A DNA stretch of 64,000 bases from Bacteroidales bacterium. GTDB taxonomy: Bacteria; Bacteroidota; Bacteroidia; Bacteroidales; Marinilabiliaceae. The position numbers and the translations under genes are program-made. Of this stretch, positions 33,646 to 43,376 are shown one piece after another. Each line of letters opens with the position of its first letter. Position 1 is the stretch's first letter. Location: NCBI GenBank assembly GCA_015061285.1, contig SUWW01000007.1, positions 1-64,000 on the forward strand. The letters run 5' to 3'. The notes below the pieces were generated by a model. That model made no database searches, had not been told where the DNA came from, and worked only from the letters and a program-made list of their open reading frames with translations.

Positions 33646-35385
33646 ATGAATGCAATACATAAACTTGTAGACCTTTTTGTAATAGCTGATTCTGAGGATA
33701 TATCTGCCGATGCAAATTTCAGAATCTCTTTCTACAACGTTGTGAATTTGTTTTTGCTCGTCTATAGTCTGACTTTAGGGCTCTATTCGTTATTTGCCGA
33801 AATGGAGCACGTCGCTATAATGAATATGATTTTTAGTGCGGTGTTTCTTGTAAACACACTATTAATACTCATAATCAATAATCGTTTCTATAAGCACAAG
33901 GTAATGCTATATGTCAATAATACATTGATATTTAGCTATTTCATAGTGGCATTCTATTCAGGAGCAAGCTTCGATTTTTCGGGAGTAGTTATGCTCATGT
34001 ATCCATTTGTCGCAATAGTGCTCCATGGTCGAATGATGGGTTTGGTGCTCTCGTTTGCGCAGATGATATTGCTGATAGTGAGTGTGATAGTGATAAAATC
34101 GCTCGATTTGGCAGCCGATGCTATTAAGTATGATACCGATGAAATGGTGATAATGGCTTGTCTGCAGCTATTTAGTATGTTCGTGTTTTACGTAGCAATC
34201 AATTGGCTATCGACTATGCTATATGACAAGATTCGCGAAACGATGCTACTTACCGACGAACTGAAAGTTAAGAGCGACCTTGTAAAATCGCTTATTACAC
34301 AAATTCGCCCTCAAGAAGAATCGATAAATAGTATGGTGCAAAAAATACAGATAGAGACGCACCTTACTGATACCCAAAAGGTTATGATTGCCGAGATATA
34401 TAATGGAACTCAAGGCGTCATACATACTATCGACTCCATCGACGTGGCATCTAACAATAATATCCAACCAGTAAAATTTGAAGAGACTCTATTCGATTTG
34501 AATGCGCTGATAGGAAGTTTGTTGCAAGATTACAATCGTAGACCATCCATAGTTGAGCGTCACACAGTGACCTTCTCTACCGAGATACCTCAACGTCAAC
34601 TTGGCAATAGTCAGCTGACTCGCAATATACTTAGCGAAATATTTAGAGGCATCGACCAAACTGTAGATATGGACAATCAACCTCTCAATGTGAATGTGTC
34701 GCTTGGGGAATTGACAGAAGAGGTTGAGACGCTCATTTTTGAAATATCGCTCGAAGTAGACTTGCAGTTTGATATGCGCGAACTTGGCTCTGAGGAGATT
34801 ATCCTCATCGAAAAGTTCAACCTTTCCAACGTTCGACGAATAGCAATTGCTTATGGCGGCGAGTTTGTGATAAGTTATGAGGATAGAATACTCATAATAG
34901 AGTTTACGCAAAAATTCAAGAATCACGAGCGATTGGGCGGCATCACCGACAAAGATTCGGTTCAAGCTCAACGAAGTTTGCAAAAGGCAAATGCGGTGGT
35001 TAGTGTGTCGAAGGCTTCGGTGCTGATAGTCGACAATAATGTTGTAAATCAACATATACTATCGTCGTTTATCGAAGGAAAGGTGGGCAACGTAACGGTG
35101 GTGTCGAGCGGCAAAGAGGCTATTTCGAAATTCGAGAATGGTCGCTACGACGTAGTTATAATGGAGTTGCAGATGCCCGATATGAATGGATTTGAAACAA
35201 CGCGCGTCATTCGCGACATAGAGAGTGGCTTTGGCGGGCGAGTGCCTATCATTGCTGTAGCATCTACCATTATGTATAACGATGTGCGTCAGCGATGCTA
35301 CGATGCTGGTATGGATGCCTTCCTTGCGCGTCCGTTCCTTGCTGCCGATATAATGAATATTATGATAGAGAAACTAAAATGCTAA
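33646..35385 (+). CDS. Degenerate membrane hybrid sensor kinase (pseudo-kinase/pseudo-receiver)
   Basis: In this 579-residue protein residues 1-195 hold about six hydrophobic segments (33-51, 57-78, 88-105, 112-128, 133-151, 168-190). Then comes a helical region where a DHp domain should be: the usual S-H-E-x-R-T-P-L reads ITQIRPQEES, so the phosphorylated His is T218. The ATPase-like part (about 280-420) shows no N or G boxes. Residues 455-579 are a clear receiver fold (VLIVDNNVVNQ, MELQMPDMNGFE, PIIAVAS, FLARPF), but the phospho-acceptor Asp is E507 and the conserved Lys is R562. Both phosphotransfer sites are thus lost while the frame is intact, suggesting a maintained non-catalytic signalling or scaffold role. 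It ends 17 bp before the S46 peptidase start. Confidence 0.85.
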   Translation: MNAIHKLVDLFVIADSEDISADANFRISFYNVVNLFLLVYSLTLGLYSLFAEMEHVAIMNMIFSAVFLVNTLLILIINNRFYKHKVMLYVNNTLIFSYFIVAFYSGASFDFSGVVMLMYPFVAIVLHGRMMGLVLSFAQMILLIVSVIVIKSLDLAADAIKYDTDEMVIMACLQLFSMFVFYVAINWLSTMLYDKIRETMLLTDELKVKSDLVKSLITQIRPQEESINSMVQKIQIETHLTDTQKVMIAEIYNGTQGVIHTIDSIDVASNNNIQPVKFEETLFDLNALIGSLLQDYNRRPSIVERHTVTFSTEIPQRQLGNSQLTRNILSEIFRGIDQTVDMDNQPLNVNVSLGELTEEVETLIFEISLEVDLQFDMRELGSEEIILIEKFNLSNVRRIAIAYGGEFVISYEDRILIIEFTQKFKNHERLGGITDKDSVQAQRSLQKANAVVSVSKASVLIVDNNVVNQHILSSFIEGKVGNVTVVSSGKEAISKFENGRYDVVIMELQMPDMNGFETTRVIRDIESGFGGRVPIIAVASTIMYNDVRQRCYDAGMDAFLARPFLAADIMNIMIEKLKC

Positions 35386-35402
35386 ATAACAATATATTAA
35401 GT

Positions 35403-37502
35403 ATGCGAAAAATTCTTATAGCGCTTCTGGCAATTTTTGCTTTTATGCCAGCTAAAGCCGACGAAGGTATGTGGTTGATGCCACTTATAGCTAAATACAA
35501 TATTTCTAATATGCAGCAACTTGGCTGCAAACTATCAGCCGACGATATATATAGCGTGAACCACGCTTCGTTGAAAGATGCTGTAGTGATTTTTGGTAGT
35601 GGTTGCACTGGAGAAGTGGTGTCGGACAAAGGTCTCGTGTTCACCAACCATCACTGTGGCTATGGCGAGATTCAGTCGGTTTCGTCGCTCGAGCATAACT
35701 ACCTACGCGATGGCTTCTTCTCGCATTCGATGGACGAAGAGATTCCTATTCCTGGTTTGAGAGTCTATTTCTTGAAGCAAATCACCGACATCACCGAGGA
35801 GTATATGGCTGCTAAAGCCATAGATAAAGCCGATTCTATTGTCGACAAATATGAGTCGGAGTCGGATCTTGGCTTAGGAAAAATGATTGAGGTGGCTTCC
35901 TATTTTGATGGTAATCAATTCTTCAAGATTGAGTATGAGGTGTATACAGATATTCGTCTTGTGGCCACTCCATCGGATATGCTTGGTAAGTTTGGTGGCG
36001 ACACCGACAACTGGGTTTGGCCTCGTCATACGTGCGACTTTTCTGCTTTCCGTATTTATGCCGATAAAAACGGACGTCCTGCGGGATATAGTGCTCAGAA
36101 TGTGCCATATAAGCCAAAAAAATTCCTCAACGTGTCGCTCAAAGGCGTTCAAGAGGGCGATTTTGCTATGACAATCGGTTATCCTGGTAGCACCAATCGC
36201 TACAATTCGAGCAACCGCATAAAGTCGGTAATGACTAATATCAATGAACCTCGTATTCAAGTTCGTGAAGCAAAACAAGCAATTTGGACTAACGCCATGT
36301 TGGCAGATGAGCAGACTCGCATTCGCTATGCATCTAAGTATGCGCATAGCTCCAACTATTGGAAAAATGCCATTGGTCAGAATCGTTGCATCAACCGCGT
36401 GAGCCTTTTGCCAAAGCGTCAGGCCGAAGAGACTGAGTTCACCAAATGGGGCGACGCCAATGGTTATAAGGATTTGTTGAAAGACGAGGCTGCATATTAT
36501 ACCGATTTCGCCGAGATAATAAAGTCGCGTACATATTATGTAGAGACATTCTTAAGAGGTGTAGAATCGATTGGCGCTGCTTGGGAATATTTATATGCAC
36601 TCGACGATAGCGCAACAGCCGATGAATTGAAGAAGCTTATGGATGATTATTATAAAGATTATGATCCACAACTCGACAAAAAAGTTGCTTCGACACTTCT
36701 GAAACTCTATGCCGACTGCGTGTCGAATAAAGATTTCTATCCAAGTTTCTATGCAGCTGTCGATTCTCTGTATGATGGTGATATGCAGAAGTTTATCGAC
36801 GAAGTATACTCGAAATCGATTTTTACATCGAAAGATCGTTTCGAAGCATATTGGAACGGAGTGGCCGACAATAAGTATGAAAACGATGCACTTCTCAACG
36901 ATGTGCTCTATCGCTATATAGACACAGATAAATCCTTTGCAAATATTCGTAAAGCACTCAAAAGTGCAAAAGTTTCTGGCTCTGAGTATCAACGTATGTA
37001 CACAGAAGCAACAATGAAATGGAAAGCTGGTGCAAAGCTCTATCCCGAAGCAAACTTCACTATGCGTATGAGCTATGGCACGGTAAAAAGTTATGCGCCT
37101 GCCGATGGTGTTCAGTATAGCTACTATACCACATCAAAAGGTTATCTTGAAAAAATATGCGACATAGCAAACCCCGATTATGAGCAGGACGCGAAATTTG
37201 TGGCTAAGCTCAAAGAGAATAAATTCGGTGCATATGCCGACAAGAAAGACGGATTGCTACATACATGCTTCATAACCAACAATGACATTACTGGAGGCAA
37301 TTCAGGTAGCCCTGTAATAAACGGTAATGGCGAACTCATTGGTCTTGCTTTCGATGGCAACTGGGAATCGATGGCAAGCGACTATATCTTCGACGATAGC
37401 CTTACACGTTGTGTGTGCGTTGATATTCGCTATGTGCTCTATGTCATTGAGTATGTAGGCGGAGCAAAGAATATCATAAATGAGTTGAAAATAAAGAAGT
37501 AA
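35403..37502 (+). CDS. S46-family dipeptidyl-peptidase (DPP7-like)
   Basis: This 699-residue periplasmic or secreted serine exopeptidase has signal peptide 1-19 (ending PAKA). The chymotrypsin-like catalytic His lies in TNHHCGYG (81-88) and the nucleophile S634 in GGNSGSP. The family splits by a residue in F-D-x-N-W-E: Gly in DPP7 (hydrophobic P1), Arg in DPP11 (acidic P1). Here it reads LAFDGNWES, so DPP7-type specificity is inferred. Upstream in-frame ATGs at 35295 and 35379 overlap the previous gene; the ATG at 35403 gives a proper signal peptide. It provides dipeptides to asaccharolytic or protein-feeding Bacteroidetes. Confidence 0.93.
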   Translation: MRKILIALLAIFAFMPAKADEGMWLMPLIAKYNISNMQQLGCKLSADDIYSVNHASLKDAVVIFGSGCTGEVVSDKGLVFTNHHCGYGEIQSVSSLEHNYLRDGFFSHSMDEEIPIPGLRVYFLKQITDITEEYMAAKAIDKADSIVDKYESESDLGLGKMIEVASYFDGNQFFKIEYEVYTDIRLVATPSDMLGKFGGDTDNWVWPRHTCDFSAFRIYADKNGRPAGYSAQNVPYKPKKFLNVSLKGVQEGDFAMTIGYPGSTNRYNSSNRIKSVMTNINEPRIQVREAKQAIWTNAMLADEQTRIRYASKYAHSSNYWKNAIGQNRCINRVSLLPKRQAEETEFTKWGDANGYKDLLKDEAAYYTDFAEIIKSRTYYVETFLRGVESIGAAWEYLYALDDSATADELKKLMDDYYKDYDPQLDKKVASTLLKLYADCVSNKDFYPSFYAAVDSLYDGDMQKFIDEVYSKSIFTSKDRFEAYWNGVADNKYENDALLNDVLYRYIDTDKSFANIRKALKSAKVSGSEYQRMYTEATMKWKAGAKLYPEANFTMRMSYGTVKSYAPADGVQYSYYTTSKGYLEKICDIANPDYEQDAKFVAKLKENKFGAYADKKDGLLHTCFITNNDITGGNSGSPVINGNGELIGLAFDGNWESMASDYIFDDSLTRCVCVDIRYVLYVIEYVGGAKNIINELKIKK

Positions 37503-37507
37503 GAGTC

Positions 37508-38680
37508 ATGGAGCTGCCAATACCTTGCGAAGAACGTTTGCAGACGCTATGTGCTAAGCGACGACTTACCATCTCTATTCCACGCGAATTAGCCACCGAA
37601 GACACTCGCGTGCCTCTAACGCCGCAAGGTGTAGAACTCCTTGTGGCTCAAGGTCACACAGTCAAGGTAGAGAAAGGGGTTGGCGAAGCAGCTCGATTTG
37701 ACGATAGTCGATACGCTGAAGCTGGAGCTACAGTAGTTACCACGCATAAAGCGGCCTTCGATGCTGAAGTGGTGCTCAAAACGACATTACCCACGGTCAA
37801 AGAGGTGTCGTTGATGCAAAAAAAAGCTTCGCTCATTTGCTCAATCAGTCAGCTCCGACGCAGTAAAGACGATGTGCAGGCTTTGGCTGCAAAAAAATGT
37901 AATGTGCTTGCTCTCGATTTTCTCACCGATGGCAAGTCGCATCAATCGTTGCTGCGTCGCAGTCTTAGCGAGATAGAGGGAAGCATGGCCATAACCACAG
38001 CGGCATCGTTGCTTCAGCAGACAAATGAAGGTAAAGGAATAGTTATAGGCGGAGTGACGGGCGTACCACCAACAGAAATTGTGGTGGTAGGCTCCGACCT
38101 CACCGCATTCTCCATAGCCAAAATAGCGCAAGCCTTTGGCTCCACTGTGAAGATTTTCGATAGTGATATGCTGCATCTTCAGCAGATTAATGAGCGATTG
38201 CCAGTGCGAGTTTTTACAAGCAATATCCATCCTCAAGCTTTCAATAAAGCACTTCAATCTGCAGATGTTGTCATAGGCACGCGATCTCCATCGCCCGAAG
38301 CATTCTTTGTGCCTGCCGAATCGATAAAGCAACTCAAACGCCACGCCATAGTCATCGATTTGAATATCAATTTTGGCGGTCGATTCGAAATTTCTCATGC
38401 TACTACAATTGATAAACCTACGTTTATTTATGGCGACACAATCTGTCACTGCTTGCCCGATATTACCGTTCTTGCGTCGCATACAGCCTCTATTGTCGTG
38501 AGCGATTTTGTGGCGCCCACTATCGGCAGAATAGCTATTGGCGGAGGTCTGCTATCATCTATTCGCGAAGATCGTGTGCTTGCTTCGGCAACAGCCATGC
38601 TTCAAGGTGTAACTACCAATAGATATTTGGCTCAAACATACGATACTGACTTCTGCGACATAGATTTATTATCGTTCTAA
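37508..38680 (+). CDS. Divergent alanine dehydrogenase / PNT-family protein
   Basis: In this 390-residue protein the N-terminal domain keeps the family start (SIPRELATEDTRVPLTP, with the substrate-binding Arg) and a Lys in VVLKTTLP. Several expected residues are changed. The catalytic His region (usually YLHL) reads SISQL. The dinucleotide loop, usually GAGxVG, reads VVGSDLTAF and has lost its later glycines. The conserved Asp before GG (usually SIDQGG) reads NINFGG. Gln at the His site is, as I recall, common in Bacteroidetes, but the loop and Asp changes are not something I know. It may have altered cofactor use or be non-enzymatic. It starts 5 bp after the S46 gene, so it is probably cotranscribed. 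Confidence 0.75.
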   Translation: MELPIPCEERLQTLCAKRRLTISIPRELATEDTRVPLTPQGVELLVAQGHTVKVEKGVGEAARFDDSRYAEAGATVVTTHKAAFDAEVVLKTTLPTVKEVSLMQKKASLICSISQLRRSKDDVQALAAKKCNVLALDFLTDGKSHQSLLRRSLSEIEGSMAITTAASLLQQTNEGKGIVIGGVTGVPPTEIVVVGSDLTAFSIAKIAQAFGSTVKIFDSDMLHLQQINERLPVRVFTSNIHPQAFNKALQSADVVIGTRSPSPEAFFVPAESIKQLKRHAIVIDLNINFGGRFEISHATTIDKPTFIYGDTICHCLPDITVLASHTASIVVSDFVAPTIGRIAIGGGLLSSIREDRVLASATAMLQGVTTNRYLAQTYDTDFCDIDLLSF

Positions 38681-38752
38681 TAAGTTTTAGAGCATATCAA
38701 ATTATCCGCTTGTTGTGTACTTATAGTCCACCACGCTTACTATGCTCAGTCG

Positions 38753-38760
38753 TATTTTTG
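38753..38760 (+). promoter_or_regulatory. -7 promoter element of the GH51 pair
   Basis: TATTTTTG fits TAnnTTTG and lies 28 bp before the ATG at 38789. No convincing -33 box was seen. Confidence 0.5.
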
Positions 38761-38788
38761 TTACAGAAACTAAATAAATGAAAATTAT

Positions 38789-40339
38789 ATGTTAAGGACC
38801 CTATCACTCATTGCTACTATCGGCATAGCAGCTCTTAGCTCTATCGCTGTGGCTCAAGAGGCATCTATTGTTGTGAATGCCGATCAAGGAAAAGTAAAAA
38901 TATCGCGTCATATATATGGCCACTTCTCTGAACATCTTGGTCATTGTATATATGGTGGTATGTATGTAGGCGAAAATTCGCCAATACCCAATACCAATGG
39001 CGTACGCAACGATGTTATCGATGCCTTGAAAAATATCAAAATCCCTAATCTTCGTTGGCCAGGCGGCTGCTTTGCCGATGAATATCACTGGATGGACGGA
39101 ATCGGTCCAAAGGAAAACCGTTCGCGTATGGTGAATACTCATTGGGGTGGTGTGGTAGAAGACAACTCGTTTGGTACTAACGAGTTCCTGAATATGTGCG
39201 AAGAGCTTGGTTGCGAACCATATATATGCGGTAACGTTGGTTCGGGCTCGGTAGAAGAGATGTCGAAATGGGTTGAATATATGACCTTCGACGGTGAGTC
39301 GCCCATGGCTAATCTTCGTAAACAGAATGGTCGCGAGAAACCTTGGAAAGTTTCGTTCCTTGCTGTTGGCAACGAGAGCTGGGGCTGCGGTGGTAACATG
39401 ACGCCCGATTTCTATGCTCAGAACTATCGTCGCTATCAGACCTTCTGCCGTAATTATGGCGACAACCACTTGCTAAAAGTTGCTGGCGGAGCCAACGTAG
39501 ACGACTACAATTGGACTGAGACCATCATGAAGAACGTTCCACTGAATCAGATGTGGGGCTTGTCGCTTCACTACTACACTCATCCTGGCGGTTGGGATAA
39601 TAAAGGTTCTGCTACGCAATTCACCGACGAGAAATATGTAGAGACTCTCAAACGCGCTCACCACATGGACGAACTCGTTACTCGCCACGATGCCATAATG
39701 ACCAAATACGATCCGAAAAAACGTGTTGCTCTTGTTGTAGACGAGTGGGGTTCGTGGTACGATGTTGAACCAGGCACCAACCCAGGCTTCCTATTCCAGC
39801 AGAATACCATGCGCGATGCTATGATTGCTGCCATAACGCTCAATATTTTCCATGCTCACGCCGACCGTGTACGTATGGCCAATATTGCACAAATAGTAAA
39901 TGTGCTTCAAGCTGTCATACTTACCGATGGCGAGAAGATGATACTTACACCTACATATCACATTTTCGATATGTATAAGGTACATCAAGATGCTACTGCG
40001 CTGCCAATCAGTGTAAACACTCCTGATTACACCAAAGGCAAATTCACCATTCCACAAGTGAGCGCAACGGCCTCTAAAGACGCGAATGGTGTCGTTCACG
40101 TTTCGCTTACCAATGTTTCGCTCGAAAAGTCTATCAAGGTTAGCGTTGATATACGTGGTATGAAGACCAAAACAGCTTCTGAAGCTCAGTTGCTTACGGC
40201 TAAAAATATCGCCGACCACAACACCTTTGATGAACCACATACCATTGAACTTGCGCAATTCTCCGATTATAAACTCAAAGACAATGTGCTTACTGTAACA
40301 TTGCCTGCCAAATCGGTTGTAACTATTGCTGTGAAATAA
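38789..40339 (+). CDS. GH51 alpha-L-arabinofuranosidase (short form)
   Basis: This 516-residue exported glycosidase removes terminal alpha-L-arabinofuranose from arabinan or arabinoxylan. Signal peptide 1-22 (SIAVAQ). The clan GH-A TIM barrel carries the acid/base E196 in AVGNESWG and the nucleophile E319 in [22 protein letters not shown] is the conserved substrate loop. A C-terminal beta-sandwich (about 400-516) follows. It is 18 bp upstream of a second GH51 gene of a different subtype, with which it is likely cotranscribed. Confidence 0.94.
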   Translation: MLRTLSLIATIGIAALSSIAVAQEASIVVNADQGKVKISRHIYGHFSEHLGHCIYGGMYVGENSPIPNTNGVRNDVIDALKNIKIPNLRWPGGCFADEYHWMDGIGPKENRSRMVNTHWGGVVEDNSFGTNEFLNMCEELGCEPYICGNVGSGSVEEMSKWVEYMTFDGESPMANLRKQNGREKPWKVSFLAVGNESWGCGGNMTPDFYAQNYRRYQTFCRNYGDNHLLKVAGGANVDDYNWTETIMKNVPLNQMWGLSLHYYTHPGGWDNKGSATQFTDEKYVETLKRAHHMDELVTRHDAIMTKYDPKKRVALVVDEWGSWYDVEPGTNPGFLFQQNTMRDAMIAAITLNIFHAHADRVRMANIAQIVNVLQAVILTDGEKMILTPTYHIFDMYKVHQDATALPISVNTPDYTKGKFTIPQVSATASKDANGVVHVSLTNVSLEKSIKVSVDIRGMKTKTASEAQLLTAKNIADHNTFDEPHTIELAQFSDYKLKDNVLTVTLPAKSVVTIAVK

Positions 40340-40357
40340 TAATATAAATAATTGATT

Positions 40358-42328
40358 ATGAATAAGATATTTTGTGCAGCTGCGCTTGGCTTATTCTCTG
40401 TGGCATCGGTAGCGCAGACTACCATAAATATTGATGCTAAGAAGCCTGGTGCTGCAATACCATCGACACTCTATGGTATCTTTTTCGAGGATATTAATTA
40501 TGCTGCCGATGGTGGTCTGTATGCCGAAATGGTGAAGAACAGATCTTTTGAGTTCCCTCAAGCATTGATGGGTTGGACGTCGTTTGGCCATGTTGATGTC
40601 CGCAATGATGGTCCATTCGAACGTAATCCGCACTACGTTCGCCTGACAGATCCAGGACATGGAGAAAAACGCACAGGCCTCGAAAATGAAGGTTTCTTTG
40701 GCGTCACCGTAAAGGCTGACGCTGAATACAACTTCTCTGTATGGGCTCGTAGCGCGGACCAGAAGGAATCTAAAATACGTGTCGAAATAATCAATCCAGC
40801 CTCTATGGGCGAGAGTCAAGTTCTTGCTCATCAGGATATAACCATTATTGATAATGGCGAGTGGAATAAGTATAAAATCACGCTCAAACCTAAGCAAGAT
40901 GTACAGCGCGGTAGGTTGCGTATATTCCTTGTAGGAAAGAATGGCGTCGACCTCGAGCATGTATCGCTTTTCCCTGCCGACACATGGAAAGGTCGCGAAA
41001 ATGGTATGCGTACCGACCTTGCTCAAGCATTGGCAGATCTCAAGCCTGGCATCTTCCGTTTCCCTGGTGGCTGCATCGTTGAAGGCACCGACCTTGAAAC
41101 ACGTTATCAATGGAAAAACACTATCGGTCAAGTGGAAAACCGTCCGTTGAACGAAAACCGTTGGCACTACACCTTCCCTCATCGTTTCTATCCTGACTAC
41201 TATCAGAGCTATGGCATAGGTTTCTATGAGTATTTCTTGCTTTCGGAAGATATTGGTGCCGAGCCACTTCCTGTTATTTCGTGTGGCCTTGCTTGCCAAT
41301 TCCAAAACAGAAACGACGATGCTCATGTGCCTGTAGATGAACTCCAACCATACATCGACGATGCTCTCGATTTGATTGAGTTTGCCAATGGCGATGAGAC
41401 GACCAAATGGGGCAAGATACGTAGCGAAATGGGACATAAAGCACCTTTCAACTTGAAATATCTCGCTGTTGGTAACGAACAGTGGGGAAAACTCTATCCA
41501 GAGCGTCTTGAAAAATTCATTACCGCCATTCGCGCTAAATATCCTAAAATAAAAATTGTAGGCACATCAGGTCCCGATTCAGAGGGCGACAAATTCGATT
41601 ATTTATGGCCCGAAATGCGACGCTTGAAGGTTGATCTTGTCGACGAACATTTCTATCGTCCTGAAAGTTGGTTCCTTTCACAAGGCAATCGCTACGATAA
41701 TTACGATCGTAAAGGACCAAAAGTCTTCGCAGGTGAATATGCATGTCACGGAAAAGGCAAAAAATGGAATCACTTCAACGCCGCTCTCCTCGAAGCTGCA
41801 TTTATGACAAACATTGAGCGCAATGCCGATGTCGTAGAGATGGCTACTTATGCACCACTCTTCGCTCATGTTGAAGGCTGGCAATGGCGCCCAGATATGA
41901 TCTGGTACGACAATTCACGCTCAGTTCGTTCATGTAGCTATTATGTTCAGCAGCTCTACTCGCTCAACAAAGGCAAAAATGTGCTCAAAACTACCGATGC
42001 AAAAGGTAAACCTTTGGCTGGCAACGATGGCCAAAATGGACTTTTCGCAAGTTCGGTTGTCGATGCTGATGGCTCTATAATAGTTAAGGTGATAAACACC
42101 TCGGACGAGAATCAGAAGATTTCGCTCAACGTTAGCGGATTGAAGAAAAAAGCACTTGCCGGTGTGAAGGTTACAAGTTATACATCCGACAAACTTGATG
42201 CTGATAACACTCTTGATAATCCAGAAGCTATTGTTCCTACCACCAGTAGCGATGCGGCTTCGGGAAATGTATATAATGCCACATTGAATGCGAAAACGTT
42301 CAGCGTGTATCGCTTTGAAGTGAAATAG
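40358..42328 (+). CDS. GH51 alpha-L-arabinofuranosidase (long form with CBM-like domain)
   Basis: This 656-residue exported enzyme has signal peptide 1-20 (SVASVAQ). After YGIFFEDINYAADGGLYAEM it has an inserted carbohydrate-binding-like beta domain (about 65-205). The TIM barrel carries FRFPGGCIVEG, acid/base E374 in AVGNEQWG and nucleophile E460 in VFAGEYACHG; a C-terminal beta domain follows. A TTG at 40352 is in frame, but the ATG at 40358 starts the signal peptide. Together with the previous gene it gives two arabinofuranosidases, probably of different linkage preference. No SusC/SusD genes flank them. Confidence 0.94.
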   Translation: MNKIFCAAALGLFSVASVAQTTINIDAKKPGAAIPSTLYGIFFEDINYAADGGLYAEMVKNRSFEFPQALMGWTSFGHVDVRNDGPFERNPHYVRLTDPGHGEKRTGLENEGFFGVTVKADAEYNFSVWARSADQKESKIRVEIINPASMGESQVLAHQDITIIDNGEWNKYKITLKPKQDVQRGRLRIFLVGKNGVDLEHVSLFPADTWKGRENGMRTDLAQALADLKPGIFRFPGGCIVEGTDLETRYQWKNTIGQVENRPLNENRWHYTFPHRFYPDYYQSYGIGFYEYFLLSEDIGAEPLPVISCGLACQFQNRNDDAHVPVDELQPYIDDALDLIEFANGDETTKWGKIRSEMGHKAPFNLKYLAVGNEQWGKLYPERLEKFITAIRAKYPKIKIVGTSGPDSEGDKFDYLWPEMRRLKVDLVDEHFYRPESWFLSQGNRYDNYDRKGPKVFAGEYACHGKGKKWNHFNAALLEAAFMTNIERNADVVEMATYAPLFAHVEGWQWRPDMIWYDNSRSVRSCSYYVQQLYSLNKGKNVLKTTDAKGKPLAGNDGQNGLFASSVVDADGSIIVKVINTSDENQKISLNVSGLKKKALAGVKVTSYTSDKLDADNTLDNPEAIVPTTSSDAASGNVYNATLNAKTFSVYRFEVK

Positions 42329-42348
42329 ATTTTTTTCGAAAAAACGCT

Positions 42349-42385
42349 AAGCCGTGCCGACGTTGAGTTGGTGCGGCTTTTTTGT
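42349..42385 (+). terminator. Terminator of the GH51 operon
   Basis: AAGCCGTGCC pairs with GGTGCGGCTT around a short loop, followed by TTTTTGTGTT. It starts 20 bp after the stop codon. Confidence 0.9.
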
Positions 42386-42468
42386 GTTATAAATATTGAT
42401 TAAGAAGCAATTCGAGAACTATGGTGTAGGCGTTCGTTCTCGATTTATTATGCTCGGTGTGGATATAA

Positions 42469-43263
42469 TCACCATTGGTCGATGCCGAGCGGAACACGAA
42501 TGATACCATTGCGTTCGTTGGCGCGGCGAATGTTCGAATTGGCTTCGGCAAGTTCATCGCGTTTTGATTGCTTATGATGAATGTGAAAACAGATGGCAGA
42601 AAATTTTAGAAATTGTTTCTTAAGTCCCGATTTGCGTAGACGAGAGCCCAAGTCGGTATCTTCTGCTCCCCAACCAATCATGCGTTCGTCGTATCCATTG
42701 ATGTTTATGAGATCGCTGCGCCAGAATGCCATGTTGCAGCCGCGCTCTTTTGCTTTGCGTTTGTAAATATCTCTAAGAAAAAAGGTTAGTAGTGGCATAC
42801 GTATAGCATTTAGCTTTCTGTATACACCCTTAGTAGCAAAGCTAATAGAGCGAAATTGGCGTTTGCAGATAATTTCTGTCAACTTCATATCTATTTTAGC
42901 GCGCGAGCCTTGCGCGTAGTACCCTTTGCGAGCATTGCGGAGGTGGTCTTCTACGAAATGCTTATCTGTAATAATATCCTGATCCAATTGGATTATGTAG
43001 TCGCATTGGCATTTAGCTATAGCTTTATTCAAGATGGTGCATTTGCGCCATCCTTCATCTTCGTGCCACACATGAATGAGGCGGCAAGGAAAAATCACAC
43101 GAAACGCATCAATCATATTACCTGTCTCGACATTCGAACCATCATCGGCCACGATGACCTCGTCGGGCGCGATTGTTTGTTGCATAATAGCCAAAAGATT
43201 GAGGCGAAGAGCCTCTGGCCAATTGTATGTAGATATTATAATTGCGCAAGTGGGACGACTCAT
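42469..43263 (-). CDS. Family 2 glycosyltransferase
   Basis: This is a 264-residue GT-A fold enzyme. The N-terminus CAIIISTYNWPEALRLNL and EVIVADDGS (35-43) bind the nucleotide sugar, D94-Q-D96 is the DxD-like metal motif, and the C-terminal block GWGAEDTDLGSRL supplies the catalytic base region seen in chondroitin-synthase-like and galactosyltransferase-type GT2 members. No membrane segment is present. Acceptor and donor cannot be named. It is an isolated gene divergent from the suf operon, with its own -7 box. Confidence 0.9.
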   Translation of the reverse strand: MSRPTCAIIISTYNWPEALRLNLLAIMQQTIAPDEVIVADDGSNVETGNMIDAFRVIFPCRLIHVWHEDEGWRKCTILNKAIAKCQCDYIIQLDQDIITDKHFVEDHLRNARKGYYAQGSRAKIDMKLTEIICKRQFRSISFATKGVYRKLNAIRMPLLTFFLRDIYKRKAKERGCNMAFWRSDLININGYDERMIGWGAEDTDLGSRLRKSGLKKQFLKFSAICFHIHHKQSKRDELAEANSNIRRANERNGIIRVPLGIDQW

Positions 43264-43286
43264 TTTATATGTAGTTTGTTATGCTG

Positions 43287-43294
43287 CAAAAGTA
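43287..43294 (-). promoter_or_regulatory. -7 promoter element of the GT2 gene
   Basis: On the minus strand TACTTTTG (followed by CAGCA) fits TAnnTTTG; it lies 23 bp before the GT2 start codon. The nearest TTTG upstream is at 27 bp, a long spacing. Confidence 0.5.
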
Positions 43295-43344
43295 ACGTAG
43301 AATGACGATGAAAATAAAAATCAAAGTTAAGCCACATAAATTCT

Positions 43345-43352
43345 TAACTTTG
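43345..43352 (+). promoter_or_regulatory. -7 promoter element of the suf operon
   Basis: TAACTTTG followed by CGCCC fits TAnnTTTG and lies 24 bp before the sufB ATG. No regulator box was recognised between it and the divergent GT2 promoter. Confidence 0.6.
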
Positions 43353-43376
43353 CGCCCTATTTCATACAGATGATAG

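Noticed and set aside
35295-35402. Upstream start for the S46 peptidase
   Set aside because: It would overlap the receiver-domain codons of the previous gene and bury the signal peptide; the ATG at 35403 gives a normal secretory N-terminus.
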